Source: Caenorhabditis remanei (taxonomy: Eukaryota; Nematoda; Chromadorea; Rhabditida; Rhabditidae). From it: DNA of 64,000 nucleotides. A program made the translations under genes and the position numbers. The notes below the pieces were generated by a model. The model had not been told where the DNA came from. It saw only the letters and a program-made list of their open reading frames with translations, and did no database searches. Shown here in pieces: positions 1-11,200 of the stretch (position 1 is the first letter of the stretch; each line of letters starts with the position of its first letter). The stretch is taken from contig NC_071328.1 in the NCBI RefSeq assembly GCF_010183535.1, forward strand, positions 13,764,001 to 13,828,000. The letters are read 5' to 3'.

Positions 1-81
1 AAGTGACCCAAGCAAGCAGTAAGTGAAGAGCTTTCGAATGGTAGTAAGATGAAGATTCTACGACAATTTTGAGCCGAGTTA

Positions 82-170
82 GAAAAAATAAAAAAATTAG
101 ACAAGCCAGAGACTCGAACCAAAAACCTCCCCCGCGATGCCCCACAACACTGCCACTGAGCCACCCACTC
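82..170 (-). repeat. tRNA-like (SINE-type) repeat copy
   Basis: On the minus strand a good Pol III A box (TGGCTCAGTGG, plus positions 153-163) is followed by a good B box (GGTTCGAGTCT, 110-120) and then a T-rich tail. No acceptor stem pairs, so this is not a functional tRNA. Similar A/B-box sequences occur near 31.73, 44.33, 48.6 and 51.65 kb. Confidence 0.5.
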
Positions 171-2005
171 GCTGGTGTGTAGCCACCCAGATGGCGTTTA
201 AGTGGTGGGAAGACGCACGCTTGCTTCGACTCGACCCGTTGTCTCCTTTCAGAAATGTTCTCCAAAGTTTGGGACTCTATAACTCGCGTCAAAATCAATA
301 TTTGGTAAATCTGTTTTTTTCTCCCCCTAGATAATTTTCCTGGCTAACACATATCAAAAAACCATATTAGCTGGACAGATGACACTCCAGAGCTAAGCGA
401 TATAAGCGAAAAACACGTTTTCTCCACAGCTCAGCTCCCACTGGACCGTTTTGGCTGAAACTTATATATTCCATTAGATAATTCCGATTTGAACAACATA
501 TCAAAAAATCAGAACAACTTTAGTACAAAAAATTTTCAGGACAGCAAAAATAGTCCGGTGGAGGCCGACTACAGCAAGGCGTTTTTTTCTGGCTTTCTTC
601 AGACCACCGGCCGTACCGGGCGGGGGGTGATTCAAATTATGAATTTGACGTAAAAAAGTGATTTCTCGTCTAATTTTACGTCTAGTTACCAAGTTATATG
701 AAAAAATATCGGGTAGAACTCGAGATAATCGGAGTGAAGCTAAAAAACCGAAAAATCAAAAAACCGAAAATTTTCTCAAAATAAAAAGTCTATCGATTAT
801 AACTCGTTTAGAAGTATGGAATCTCAAAAAGGGGGTTCTTAATAAAAGATTGGCCCGAAAATTTGCTATCGATTAAAAAAATAAAATCAAAATTTCATCG
901 AGAATTCGGAAAGTTATGAATGGCTCAAGATGCGGACAAAATGTGGACATTTTTTTGTCGCTTTTTTCGCCTATTTCTGAGCATAACTCTGCTCTTTTCC
1001 ACCACAGAAATATGGAATTTGACAGAAAGCAAGAAAAAGTTATTAGCTAAGAAGCTAAAAAAAAATTATTGGAAAATATAAAGTTTGAACAAAGTTACAC
1101 TGGCAAAACTGAAAAACAAAATTATCTACACGCGCTTAAGCCCCGCCCACTTTTTTTGGCCCAGCCATACCTACTACCCATTGGGAAAGAAGGTGGTGGA
1201 AATTTTCATAAGGAAACGAGTGGTATTTATAAAGAAAGACTTTGTCTTGTTATAACAATTTAGTTTTGGATAAAACTCTCCAAGATAAAGAATTTATGAT
1301 CAGACGACCGACAGGTATGAGAAAACAATGTTCTCCTGGGTTTAAGTCGATTACTAAAATATTGGAGAAAGCATTTATACCAAAACATTTGTAAAAGTTA
1401 GACAGTAACATAAGAAAGTTATGCAACAGAAAACTGTATACCAAAGTCATTCGAATAAGTGATAAAACTTGGTTGATGTGATTGTTAAGATTTTCACATT
1501 TTTGAGAATATTAGTGAAGTAGACCTGAGTGAAGTCTAGGTCTCTTTTCAACGATCACGAACAAGACTGAAATATTGTGTTACAAGTAATCAACAGTTGA
1601 TACATTGTTCTAAAATTGTGCAAAAGATCTAGTGGCTTGATTCAAAAGTACGAGCAGTAGGCTTCATCAAACTCAAAAATCACGTGAATTTGATGATGTT
1701 AACTTCGGGCTTCTTGCGAAAAAAGAAAAATGGTGTGAATATCCGAAACAAAGTAAATTTAAAAACATCAATGTCTACTCTGTTCAATAATAAACATTTC
1801 CACTGATTTCCTTATCTAGCGTTGAAGAAAAATCGAAAATACTCGCACCTCTCTAAATTGCTTATGGTCACCTTTCTTCAAAGACCCGCATTAAACCATC
1901 GTTGTTTAGTTCAAATATCTTTATTAGCTTTTTATACATAATTGTTCTTGCTTGTTTTAACTCCGAATGACTCACACATTCTCGCCAAAATTTTATAGGA
2001 AAAAA

Positions 2006-2098
2006 ATGAAGTCGAAAAATTGTACCAAAAAAGGGTTCCTCAAGTGTTTTGACTTGTCTACGGCTGAGATTAAGCAGATGATTGACGTCAAGCCACAG
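2006..2098 (+). CDS. possible orphan exon of unknown gene
   Basis: An acceptor-like TTTTATAG (ending 1998) precedes an ATG at 2006 with 31 codons that end at a GTAGAA donor (2099). The lysine/cysteine-rich translation contains a plausible coding stretch (FLKCFDLSTAEIKQMIDVKP). It ends in phase 0, whereas the SNF2 exon at 2819 needs two bases from its predecessor, so the two do not join directly. It may be a first exon with a missed partner, a relic, or chance. No function is assigned. Confidence 0.25.
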
Positions 2099-2818
2099 GT
2101 AGAATCACAATGAGTTATAAGTACTGACCAATTATATTTCTCATTATGTGAGTTATTAGCTTTCGAGAAATCGCGTGTCAAAAATCATCTCAAAAAAGAA
2201 AGAAACTTATGACTCAGCCTAATATATGAAAAAAAAAACGCGAAAATAGAGAAAAATGTTGATTTTTGTCGAAAATAGCTAAAACTTTTCCGAATTACAC
2301 CCAAGTTTTCATTAGTTTTGACGCAAAATTGGACTTTTAGATTAGGCTCCGCCCCTTTTTTGCCTTTTTTTTGGACAAACTTAAGCAGAGTCTCTCAAAA
2401 TTAGGCACTAAATTCATATTTCGGCAAAAATAGCTATGATTTGTATCTAAGACACGCCCTCTCTCTAAATTTTAAGCTCAAAAATCAGAAAAATCCAAAT
2501 TGCTCACTGAAAAATCACGAAAATCACTGAAAATCGAGACATTTTGTTTAAAAAACACAAAATTTCAACATTTTCATAGTTTTCAGCTCAAAAATCAGAA
2601 AAACACAAAATTTTCTTTTATTAGCACTGCACGCTTCTTGCAACTGCGCTCCACTGAAATCCCTTTGAAAAATGTCTCTTTTTCTCTGAGTCTCTCAATT
2701 TCACACACAATTTTCCTCGGTTTCGGTAGAGCGCGGTTGAAAGAAGCGGGCCTTGCTAATGTAATTTTCACTGAAAAATCACAAATATTCCCACAATTTT
2801 TTAATGAAATTATTTCAG

Positions 2819-5800
2819 CGCAACGCATACAATACCGGCAGAAACAGACCTGACGGAGACCCCAAAAGGCTTCAAAATCGACTTGATGCCTCATCAAAAA
2901 TCGGGTTTAACGTGGATGATATGGCGGGAGTCTCAACCACAACCAGGCGGAATTCTAGCAGATGATATGGGTCTCGGAAAGACTCTCTCAATGATTTCTC
3001 TTATTTCTCATCAGAAATCTGCGAGAATCGCCAGAAAAGAAGCTGGGGGCGGGGCTAACGAGGATGAGAAAGAAAAACGAAAAATCGTAAAGGAGGCGGG
3101 GCTTGTTCCATCGAATAGTACACTAATTGTGGCGCCGGCGAGTCTCATTCATCAGTGGGAAGCTGAAATTAATCGACGGCTGAAAGATGATGCATTATCG
3201 ATTTATATGTTTCATGGAACGAAAAAACAGAGGACGATTGATGCGAGACGGCTGGCTAGATATGATGTTGTCATTACTACGTATACACTAATTGCTAATG
3301 AGTTAATTGAGAAAATTAAGACAAAGGCCAAAAAAGGGGGCGTGGCCGAGGGGGAGGAGTCTGAAGAGGATTCGGATATTGGTGAGTTTTAGTCTGGATA
3401 TTAATGCAGACATTTTTAACTCCACGGTCTCCCACACGGCGAAAAAGAACTGCAAGAAATGTGAAGCCGATTTTTTCACGTTTTAATTCAATTCTTTTAT
3501 TTTTGGCACTGAAAATGCAGTACTTTCAGGTATTCAGGCGTCGCAATGGATGAAAAAATGATCCTATCCATCAGAATTGTGTAAAATTAAATTATCTATC
3601 TTATGAGCCAAAAAACAATAATTTTGGTCAGAAATTGTCTTTTTTGATACAGAAAAACCGATTTTCCGAAAAATGAGTATAACTTTTTTGGCAGAAAACA
3701 GTTTTGAACAATAATTGCACATAATGTACTTGAGGATGCTTTGAAACTGTTACAATTTTTAGAAACATATCTATTGACTGAATTTGCTGAAAATTTGGTT
3801 TTTCTGAAAATCGGTTTTTCTGTATAGAAAAAGTCAATTTCTCACCAAAATTCACATTTTTCGGCTTACTAGATAAATAATTGTATTTTCCATAATTCTG
3901 ATGCATGGAATCTTCTTTCATTCTTACAATTAGCGACATCTGAAAACCTGAAAATATTGCATTTTCAGTCCAAAAAATAAAAGAATTGAATTAAAACGTG
4001 AAAAAATCGGCTTTACGTTTCTTGCAGTTCTTTTTCGCAGTGGGGGAGACCGTGTTCGAAATTTGTTTTGAGAAATTCTAGCTCTTTTTTTCCGAGAGAT
4101 ACGCTACGCTACTCGGAAAAATTAAAGATTCGACAAAAATTATCAGAAAAATTCCGCGGTCTGAAACGCAAGTGCGGCAGGGAGTTGAGGGCGGAGCTTA
4201 AACAGCAAGCGGCTCGGATGAAATTCCAGCTGATTTTAACAGGAGACATTGCATTTCAAGATAAATTCGTGTTTAACCGATTTTTCCAATGTTTTTGCTG
4301 TATATTTTTCATGTTTAATCAGTTATAACACGAGTTTATCAAATAATAATCGTATTTTAATTGATTAAACATGAAAAATATTTTCGAAAAATTGATAAAA
4401 ACACGAATTTATCTTGAAATTCAATATTGCTCGTGAAAAAATCAGCTGGAATTCCATCCGCTTACAGTTTAAGCTCCGCCCACAACTCCCTGCCCCACTT
4501 GCGTTTCAGCCCGCAAGTTATTTTCTAGTGATACTGTAGCTTATAGCCGACCTTCGTGTATATTTACGCCGTAAATCGACACTAGAAAGACTTTTACAGT
4601 CTGAATCCACATGAAAAGCATTTTGTGTCGATTTACGATGTCAAACGCCGTAATTCTACCCCAAAAACCGGGGAGACAGTGTAAACTGAGTCTAGTGTCG
4701 ATTTACGCCGTAAATCCCCACACCCGAAGTAATACTGTAGCTGCAGGCTTTGGGCCACATTTACGTTGTAAACTGACACTAAACGGGCGTAAATTTACAT
4801 CAGAAAATGTTTTGTGTAGATTTACGACCTTTTTGTGTAGATTTACGACAAAAACATTTTTTAATTTCATGACTGTGTGAATTCAGAAGGCGCTGACGGT
4901 GACGCTGTTGGCCATGCGATTCGCAAAAAAGCCATCGGAAAAGACGACTCTCCCCTCGCTCAAATCTGCTGGTCACGTGTGATCCTCGACGAGGCGCATG
5001 CCATCAAGAATCGTCTCTCGCTGTGTTCGAAAGGTGTCTGCCGTCTCTCGTCTTTCTCTCGATGGTGTCTTTCGGGTACTCCGATTCACAATAATCTCTG
5101 GGATCTCTACAGTCTCATTCGATTCCTTCGTGTCCCACCGTTCAGTGATGCGAATTATTGGAAAGAGTCGATTATGCCGATGAAACCGATTATGGCGGAT
5201 CGCGTGAATTTGCTGACGAAGAATTTGTTGTTACGGAGAACTAAAGAGCAGACGTGTGCGGTTACTAATAAGAAATTGGTGGATTTGCCACTGAAAACGG
5301 TGGAGATTCATGAGTTGGAAATGGAGGGAGATGAGAAACATGCGTATCTTATTATGATGAATGCCGCGCAGTGAGTTTTTGAAGAGGCTCCGCCCATACT
5401 TGCAAAATATCGGCCTGGCCCGGCTCAGCCCGGAGCACGATTTTTACTCAAAATTTTTAAACATTTTCATCAAAAATAGTCAAAAATCATATGTAAACTT
5501 GTATTTTATCGAAATGTAAAAACATAGTCGAAAAATCTACTTTTTTTGCAAAAAATCGAGAAAATTTTCAAATTTTTGTACTGTGACCCGGCCCGTTCCA
5601 AGTATGGCTCCGCCCACTTGACATCACAAAAGTGGGCGGAGCCTAGAATCGTTAATTTCTGTGAAAAAATCAATTTCAAAGCTCCGCCCCTTTCAGCGCA
5701 GTTTTGAGAAACAAAAAAATGTTCGCGGAGCTTCGAAATTAAGAAATTTTGTTTTGAAAAAACACAAAATTTCAGCATTTTCAAAGTTTTTCAGCTCAAA

Positions 5801-8800
5801 AATAAGAGAAAAAGTTCGAACATTTTCTGAACGTGGGCGGAGCCTAAAACCTTCATTTCCTTTGATTTCTCGAAAATTCGTGTCTTAGGCCACGCCCCTT
5901 TCTAGAAATCGGTAAATCTGAAAGTGGGCGGAGCCCAATTTCTAAAGTTTTCAGCTCAAAAGTCACACGAAACTTAAATCTGACTAAAAATTTTAAAGTG
6001 GGCGGAGCCTAAAGCCTCAAATATTTTCAACTTCTCGGAAATTCGTATCTGAGACACGATTTTTTTTTTACTAAAAACCGCGAAAATAGAGAAAAAAAAA
6101 GTCGATTTTAGTCAAAAATAGCTGAAAATTTCCGAATTTCACTCGATTTTTTATCATTTTTGACACAAAATTGGACTTTTAGACTAGGCTCCGCCCCTTT
6201 TTCTCCAACTTTTGTGCCAGATAAATTATGTATGGTACAAGTGGGCGCAGCCTAATATTTACTGAATTTTGTGAAAATGGGCGGAGCTACTACACTATTT
6301 CACCTACAGTAACCCTTCATAATCGTCCTTTTTTTTTTAGAAAATTCGTCAAAAAGATCCTTCAAGATTCCGACGATATGCGACATCTTGGATTCGTTCG
6401 TCGTCATAAGAAAAAGGCCGAGGAGTTTCAGAATCCATTTAATTGTAAAGTTTTGGGAGATTTCTAGGGATTTTAGTGTGGATTTACGGCGTAAATCGAG
6501 ACTCAGTTTACACTTTCTCAGCGGTTTTTGGGGTAGAATTACGGTGTTTGACATCGTTAATCGACACAAAATGCTTCTGATTTGGATTCACACTGTAAAA
6601 AAGTATTTCTAGTGTCGATTTACGACGTAAAAATACACGAAGATCGGCTATAAGCTACAGTATCCCTACTGGTGTCGATTTACGCCGTAAATCGACACAA
6701 GAATTGCTTTTCGGGTAATTTTAGTGTAAATTTACGGCGGTTGATCTCAGGGATTTACGTCGTTAATTCACCAAGTCTAGTGTCGATTTACGGCGAAAAG
6801 CCACACCAGAAGTGATACTATAGCTTATAGCCGACCTTTGGGTATATTTACGTCGTAAATCGACACTAGAAAGAATTCTACAGTAAGAAAAGCATTTTAT
6901 GTCGATTTACGATGTCAAACACCGTATTTCTACCCCAAAAACCTGTGAGACAGTGTAAATCGAGACTAGTGTCGATTTACATCGTAATGCCACACCAGAA
7001 GTGATACTGTATCCGAGGGACACATTTACGCTGTAAATCGACACTAGACGGGCGTAAATCCACAACAGAAACTATTTTGTGTAGATTTACGCCGTAAATC
7101 CACACGAAATCAATCAATAATCGTTGTTTCAGTCGGTCCGCGTAAATTAGAGCTCTTGTATGAAATTACGTCGTAAATAGACAATAAATGCTTTTGATGT
7201 AGATTCTTACTGTAGCAGTCTTTCTAGTGTCGATTTACGACGTAAAAATACACGGCGGTCGGCTATAAGCTACAGACTTGTTTTTTTACTGTTGAAATAT
7301 TTTTAGTGTAAATTTACGGCGGTTTATCTCGTAAATCTACAAAAATAACTACTTTTTGAACCAATATAACGTTTTGAGTGTGGTTTTTTCGCCGTAAATC
7401 GACACGAAAAGTGTCTGGTGTGTATTTACGCCCGTCTAGTGTCGATTTACGGCGTAAATGTGCCCCAAAGCCTGCAGATACAGTGTGGATTTACGCCGTA
7501 AATCGACACAGTCTCCCCGGTTTTTGGGGTAGAAATACGGCGTAAATCCACCCTTTTACTATCGAAACATTTTAGTGTAAATTTTATGGCGGTTGATCTC
7601 GTAAATCGACCCCAAATGGTTCTTGCGTGTTCTGTCGTGGATTTACGTCGTAAATCGACACAAGACTTCGTAAAAAAACCCGAAATCAATCAATAATCAA
7701 TCAATTTTCAGTCGGTCCGCGTAATCTGGAAGGCGGTACCAACTTCGAGAAGATGTCATACGTGTTGATGCTTTTGCTCCGCCTTCGTCAAGCGTGTGTC
7801 CATTTTCATATCACTCGAAAAGGAATGGATATCGACGCATTTCAATTGAGCGGTGGAGACGAAACGACAGATTTAGACGAACTGGGAGAAATGATGGAGA
7901 AATCGATGAGAATGATAGACGAGGAGAGAGAGACGCAGACGACATCAGACAACAACTCGAAGAAAATCTTCGAACCCGAATTTTTGAGTTGTAAAATGAA
8001 GAAAACACTCCAGATACTGTCGAATATTGTCGAGAAAGGAGAGAAAGTGTGAGTGAAAAGGGGCGGAGCCTAATGGAGAAAATGGGCGGAGCTTGGAACT
8101 TTTTTTGAAGCTCCAGCTAGAAATGGAGGCGGAGCTTTGTTGGTAGGCTCCGCCCATTTCTAGAAGTTTCAAAATTTTTGAAGGGGCGGAGCTTAGACAA
8201 ATTAGGCTCCGCCCACTTTTCGATTTGCGCATGTTGTGAAAAAGGACCGGGGGGGAGGGGCGGAGCCTAATTTTAAATTACTTTCCGGAAAAAAAATCGT
8301 CAAAAGTGGGCGGAGCCTAATTTAGAATCGCTTTTGGAAAAAAAAATCGTCGAAAGTGGGCGGAGTCTAATTTTTAAACAATTTTCAAAAATCGTGAAAA
8401 GTGGGCGGAGCCTAATTTAGAATTTCTGAGAAAAATGTCAAAAGTGGGCGGAGCCTAATTTGGTAATTCTTTTTTGAAAAAAAAACCGTCAAAAGTGGGC
8501 GGAGCCTAATGTTGATTTTTCTAAGTCGAATGTGGGCGGATCCAACGCGATTTATGTGAAAACATTAGTTTGAGACTCGCCGCCCACTTTTTTAAAATTT
8601 GAAAAAAAGTGGGCGTGCCTATTAACACTCAAAAAGAGAGTTCATCTAAGGAGACTCCGCCCACTTTTCCATTTTTGAAAATTCGGAAAGCTCCGCCCAC
8701 GCGAAATCGACTGAGAATGAGTTATAGGCTCCGCCCACTTCAGGTGTAACAAAAAAGTGGGCGGACTCTTCTGATTAGCCTACGCCCATTTATAAGGATC

Positions 8801-10963
8801 CGAAATCTTCAAAAGTTTTAAAAGTGGGCGGAGCCAACTCGATTTCAAAAAAATAAAGATTTTCAAGCTCCGCCCACTTTTCTCATCTCTTCTAATAACT
8901 CTCTCTCTCTCTTTCTCCGTTAATTGCCTTAATTAATTGCAGTGTAATTGTGTCTCAGTGGACGTCAGTATTGGAATTAATCGAAGAACACATCAAACAA
9001 TACGCCATTCGATATACATCAATCACCGGTCAGATTCCTGTCAAAGATCGACAAGAACGTGTCGACAGTTTCAATCGAGAAGTGGGCGGAGCCAAAGTGA
9101 TGCTCTTATCGTTGACGGCCGGAGGGGTGGGACTCAATTTGACTGGTGGAAATCATTTGATTATGATTGATTTGCATTGGAATCCCGCTTTGGAACAACA
9201 GGCATTCGATCGGATTTATCGAATGGGACAAAAGAAACCCGTTTTTATTCATAGGTGCGGGAAATTATCGGTTTTTTTGGTGAAAAATTGGCAAAAAATT
9301 GTGAAAATCTGGGTTTTAACGATAGAAATTGCTGAAAATTACATTTTAGATCGAAGAAAACAAGAAATATCGAGTTTTTTGGTGAAAAATTGGTGAAAAA
9401 TGCCTGAAAATCAGGATTTTAGCCATAGAAATCACTGGAAATCACATCACACTTTAGACTGGAAATTCCTTCAAAATAGCAATGAAATCGCTATAAAAGA
9501 CAGTCGTGGCCTAGAATCCGTCAATTCGGCCATCACTATACAATTGTCTTCACCTCGTCGAGAGCTTTTAGAAACGTATAATCATGACTATATTCTGAGC
9601 AAATTATGTCTCATCACGAGATTACGGTATGCGCCTTTAAACGGAGAACTGTAGGTTTCGTGGTGGGACCCAGTTGGAACGGAATATGGGCATGATTATA
9701 CTTTTTTGAAAGCTATCGACGAGCTGAACATAAAAATCATAACCGATTTTTTTAAAACACACTGATCAAAAAATTGTATATTTTTAACGAATTTAAGGAG
9801 AAAAATTATTGTTTTTTTTCGGTTTGTTCCCCAGAAATTTGTCTGGAATGCCACCAACCCTGAAATTTTGAATCATGAGCAATTTTTCTGTGATTTTCAG
9901 CGAAAGAGCCAAATTTTATGGCATAGTCTTTGAAATTCATCAAAATTAGCATTTTTGATTGAAAATGTGACTGAAATCCTGAAAAAAAACGAAAAATGTC
10001 TAATTTCGATTGTATTAGAAGGCTTTTTCTAAGAAAAATTCGATATTTCTGCTTTTTACAGTAACTAGGGAAGGTCGTGGAGTCTGTTTGGAGTTATGGG
10101 ACGTAACCTATATAATAGGAACGCTGAAATTACGCTCATTTCAGAATTAAATCGAGAAAATAAGGTCAATTTTCTGAATAGTTTGACATTTTTCAGAACT
10201 TTGATCTCATTTTTCTCGATTTACCAGGCGTCGAAAATATATTTCTGAAATGAGCGTGATTTCAGCTTTCCTATTATATACTTCACGTCTCATAACTCCA
10301 AACTGACTACATGACCTTCTCTAGTTACTGTAAAAAGCGAAAATATCGAATTTTTCCTTTAAAAAGCATTCTAACACGGGATGTTCATGACGAGGCGAGT
10401 TGAACTTTTTCTAAAAATTGGACCCCTGGTACTTTCGACCCTGCTGATTCCAAAAATGCAAGAAAAATCAGCGAAATGCTTACGTGAACCGAGTTATGAC
10501 TCGTCAAACATGCAATTCTACAGCACAAGTGTCGATGAAAACGTGAAAAGCTTAACCACGAGAACAAATTGCATGTTTGACGGGTCATAACTCGGTTCAC
10601 GTGAGCATTTCGCTGATTTTTCTTGCATTTTTGGAATCAGCAGGGTCGAAAGTACCAGAGGGTCCAATTTTTAGAAAAAGTTCAACTCACCTCGTCATGA
10701 AATTCCCTTGTAAAACAATCGAAATCAGAATTTTGGGTTGTTTTTCAGAATTTCAGTCACATTTTCAATCAAAATCTAAAATCTATCAAAAATCATAAAA
10801 ACTCTCATTTTCCAGACTCATCACGAAAGGAACCATCGAGCAACGTGTCGTCGAACTCCAAAAGTCGAAGCTCACCCTCGCCTCGTCGGTTCTCGATGGA
10901 ACGGCGACTCGAAAAATGAACAAATTGACAACAGCCGACATCAAAATGTTGTTTAATCTTTAA
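2819..10963 (+). CDS. TTF2/lodestar-like SNF2-family ATPase (5' end not found)
   Basis: Six exons: 2819-3381, 4887-5370, 6341-6444, 7712-8048, 8943-9254, 10816-10963; all phases agree and give about 648 aa ending at TAA 10961-10963. Helicase motifs appear in order: [10 protein letters not shown] then DDMGLGKT (motif I, Walker A), [10 protein letters not shown] (Ia), LDEAHAIKN (II), LSGTPIHNN (III), VIVSQW (IV), [11 protein letters not shown] (V) and [11 protein letters not shown] (VI). The MPHQ...WRE lead-in and the long acidic insert between Ia and II are typical of TTF2/lodestar, a dsDNA translocase that releases RNA polymerase II and transcripts from DNA, notably at mitosis. The first exon opens with an acceptor (TTATTTCAG), so N-terminal exons are missing from this model. 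Introns 1-5 are filled with hairpin and tandem repeats. Assignment to TTF2 rather than another SNF2 subfamily is by motif spacing and is an inference. Confidence 0.88.
3423..4054. repeat. inverted-repeat element, CACGGTCTCCC ends (copy 1)
   Basis: Lies in SNF2 intron 1. The left end CACGGTCTCCCAC pairs with GGGGGAGACCGTG at the right end, and the arms stay complementary for well over 100 bp (tract with TTTTAATTCAATTCTTTTA). A second copy lies at 23596-24185. No ORF; a MITE-like element. Confidence 0.7.
4161..4509. repeat. foldback repeat (CTGAAACGC ends)
   Basis: In SNF2 intron 1. Left arm (CTGAAACGCAAGTGCGGCAG) and right arm are inverted copies, meeting near 4330 at an AT-rich centre. No coding capacity seen. 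Confidence 0.65.
4545..4860. repeat. cluster of GATTTACGNCGTAAATC palindromes (intron 1)
   Basis: Many short copies of the self-complementary motif TCGATTTACGCCGTAAATCG, spaced irregularly, occupy the end of SNF2 intron 1. The same motif makes up most of intron 3 of the same gene (6475-7670). Confidence 0.7.
6475..7670. repeat. cluster of GATTTACGNCGTAAATC palindromes (intron 3)
   Basis: Nearly all of SNF2 intron 3 is built from degenerate copies of AGTGTCGATTTACGNCGTAAA and its complement, mixed with phrases such as GATACTGTAGCTTATAGCC. Partial unit-level similarity to 4545-4860 suggests a common origin. Confidence 0.7.
8050..8890. repeat. tandem-like GTGGGCGGAGCC repeats (intron 4)
   Basis: SNF2 intron 4 consists largely of short units carrying AAAAGTGGGCGGAGCCTAAT, mostly direct with some inverted copies, separated by 25-50 bp of A/T-rich sequence. 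The same GGGCGGAGC word is scattered over the whole window. Confidence 0.7.
9554..9727. repeat. ~175-bp hairpin family, copy a (SNF2 intron 5)
   Basis: Begins CTCGTCGAGAGC and ends GCTATCGACGAGCTG. Both arms carry GTATAATCATG / CATGATTATAC and the GGGACC...CACGA core that defines this family; see the copies at 52.2-64 kb. Confidence 0.8.
10014..10376. repeat. foldback with CTAGGGAAGG core ends (copy 1)
   Basis: In SNF2 intron 5. The CTAGGGAAGGTCGTGG arm pairs with a CCTTCTCTAG arm, and the inversion extends outward through TTTTTACAGTAA. Related elements lie at 33896-34484 and 48423-48998. Confidence 0.65.
10384..10700. repeat. near-perfect palindrome, ~140-bp arms
   Basis: Starts TCATGACGAGGCGAG and ends CTCACCTCGTCATGA, with arms almost identical up to a short spacer near 10540. 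It creates mirror ORFs on both strands that are not genes. It sits directly beside the preceding foldback in SNF2 intron 5. Confidence 0.8.
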
Positions 10964-11200
10964 TCTCGTTTTCTCTGTTCTTGATTGTACGGTCCCGAAT
11001 TTTCTTTTCTTATTTCTTAAAAACTAATTTTTGCTGTAAATACCCTCTCACATGATCCTGTTAAAACCGTTTATTTATTCGAATGAACCTAGAATTTACT
11101 TTTATTATAATAATTTGATGTAATTAGGATTTAATTACCATAATTAATTGATTTCTAATTTTTTTTCATTTTTTCAGAAGTTTTACAAACTATTTTCAGA

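Larger units (their letters stand above)
1..2818. other. AT-rich region with no confident gene
   Basis: Apart from the tRNA-like repeat at 82-170 and the possible exon at 2006-2098, no coding sequence with good splice signals is visible on either strand. The upstream exons of the SNF2-type gene that starts at 2819 would be expected here or left of the window, but none could be recognised. The 2270-2800 stretch is low-complexity AAAATC-rich sequence. Confidence 0.5.

Noticed and set aside
2500..2897. Overlapping ORFs of 117 and 100 codons on both strands
   Set aside because: Low-complexity AAAATC/TTTTC sequence; the + frame runs into the start of the SNF2 exon in the wrong phase.
10381..10798. 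Mirror ORFs containing [18 protein letters not shown] on both strands
   Set aside because: They arise because the palindrome places the same sequence on each strand.
10964..11200. Operon linking the SNF2 and F-box genes
   Set aside because: The 237-bp gap and the acceptor before the F-box ATG would allow SL trans-splicing, but there is no clear poly(A) signal or SL2-type spacer to support an operon.
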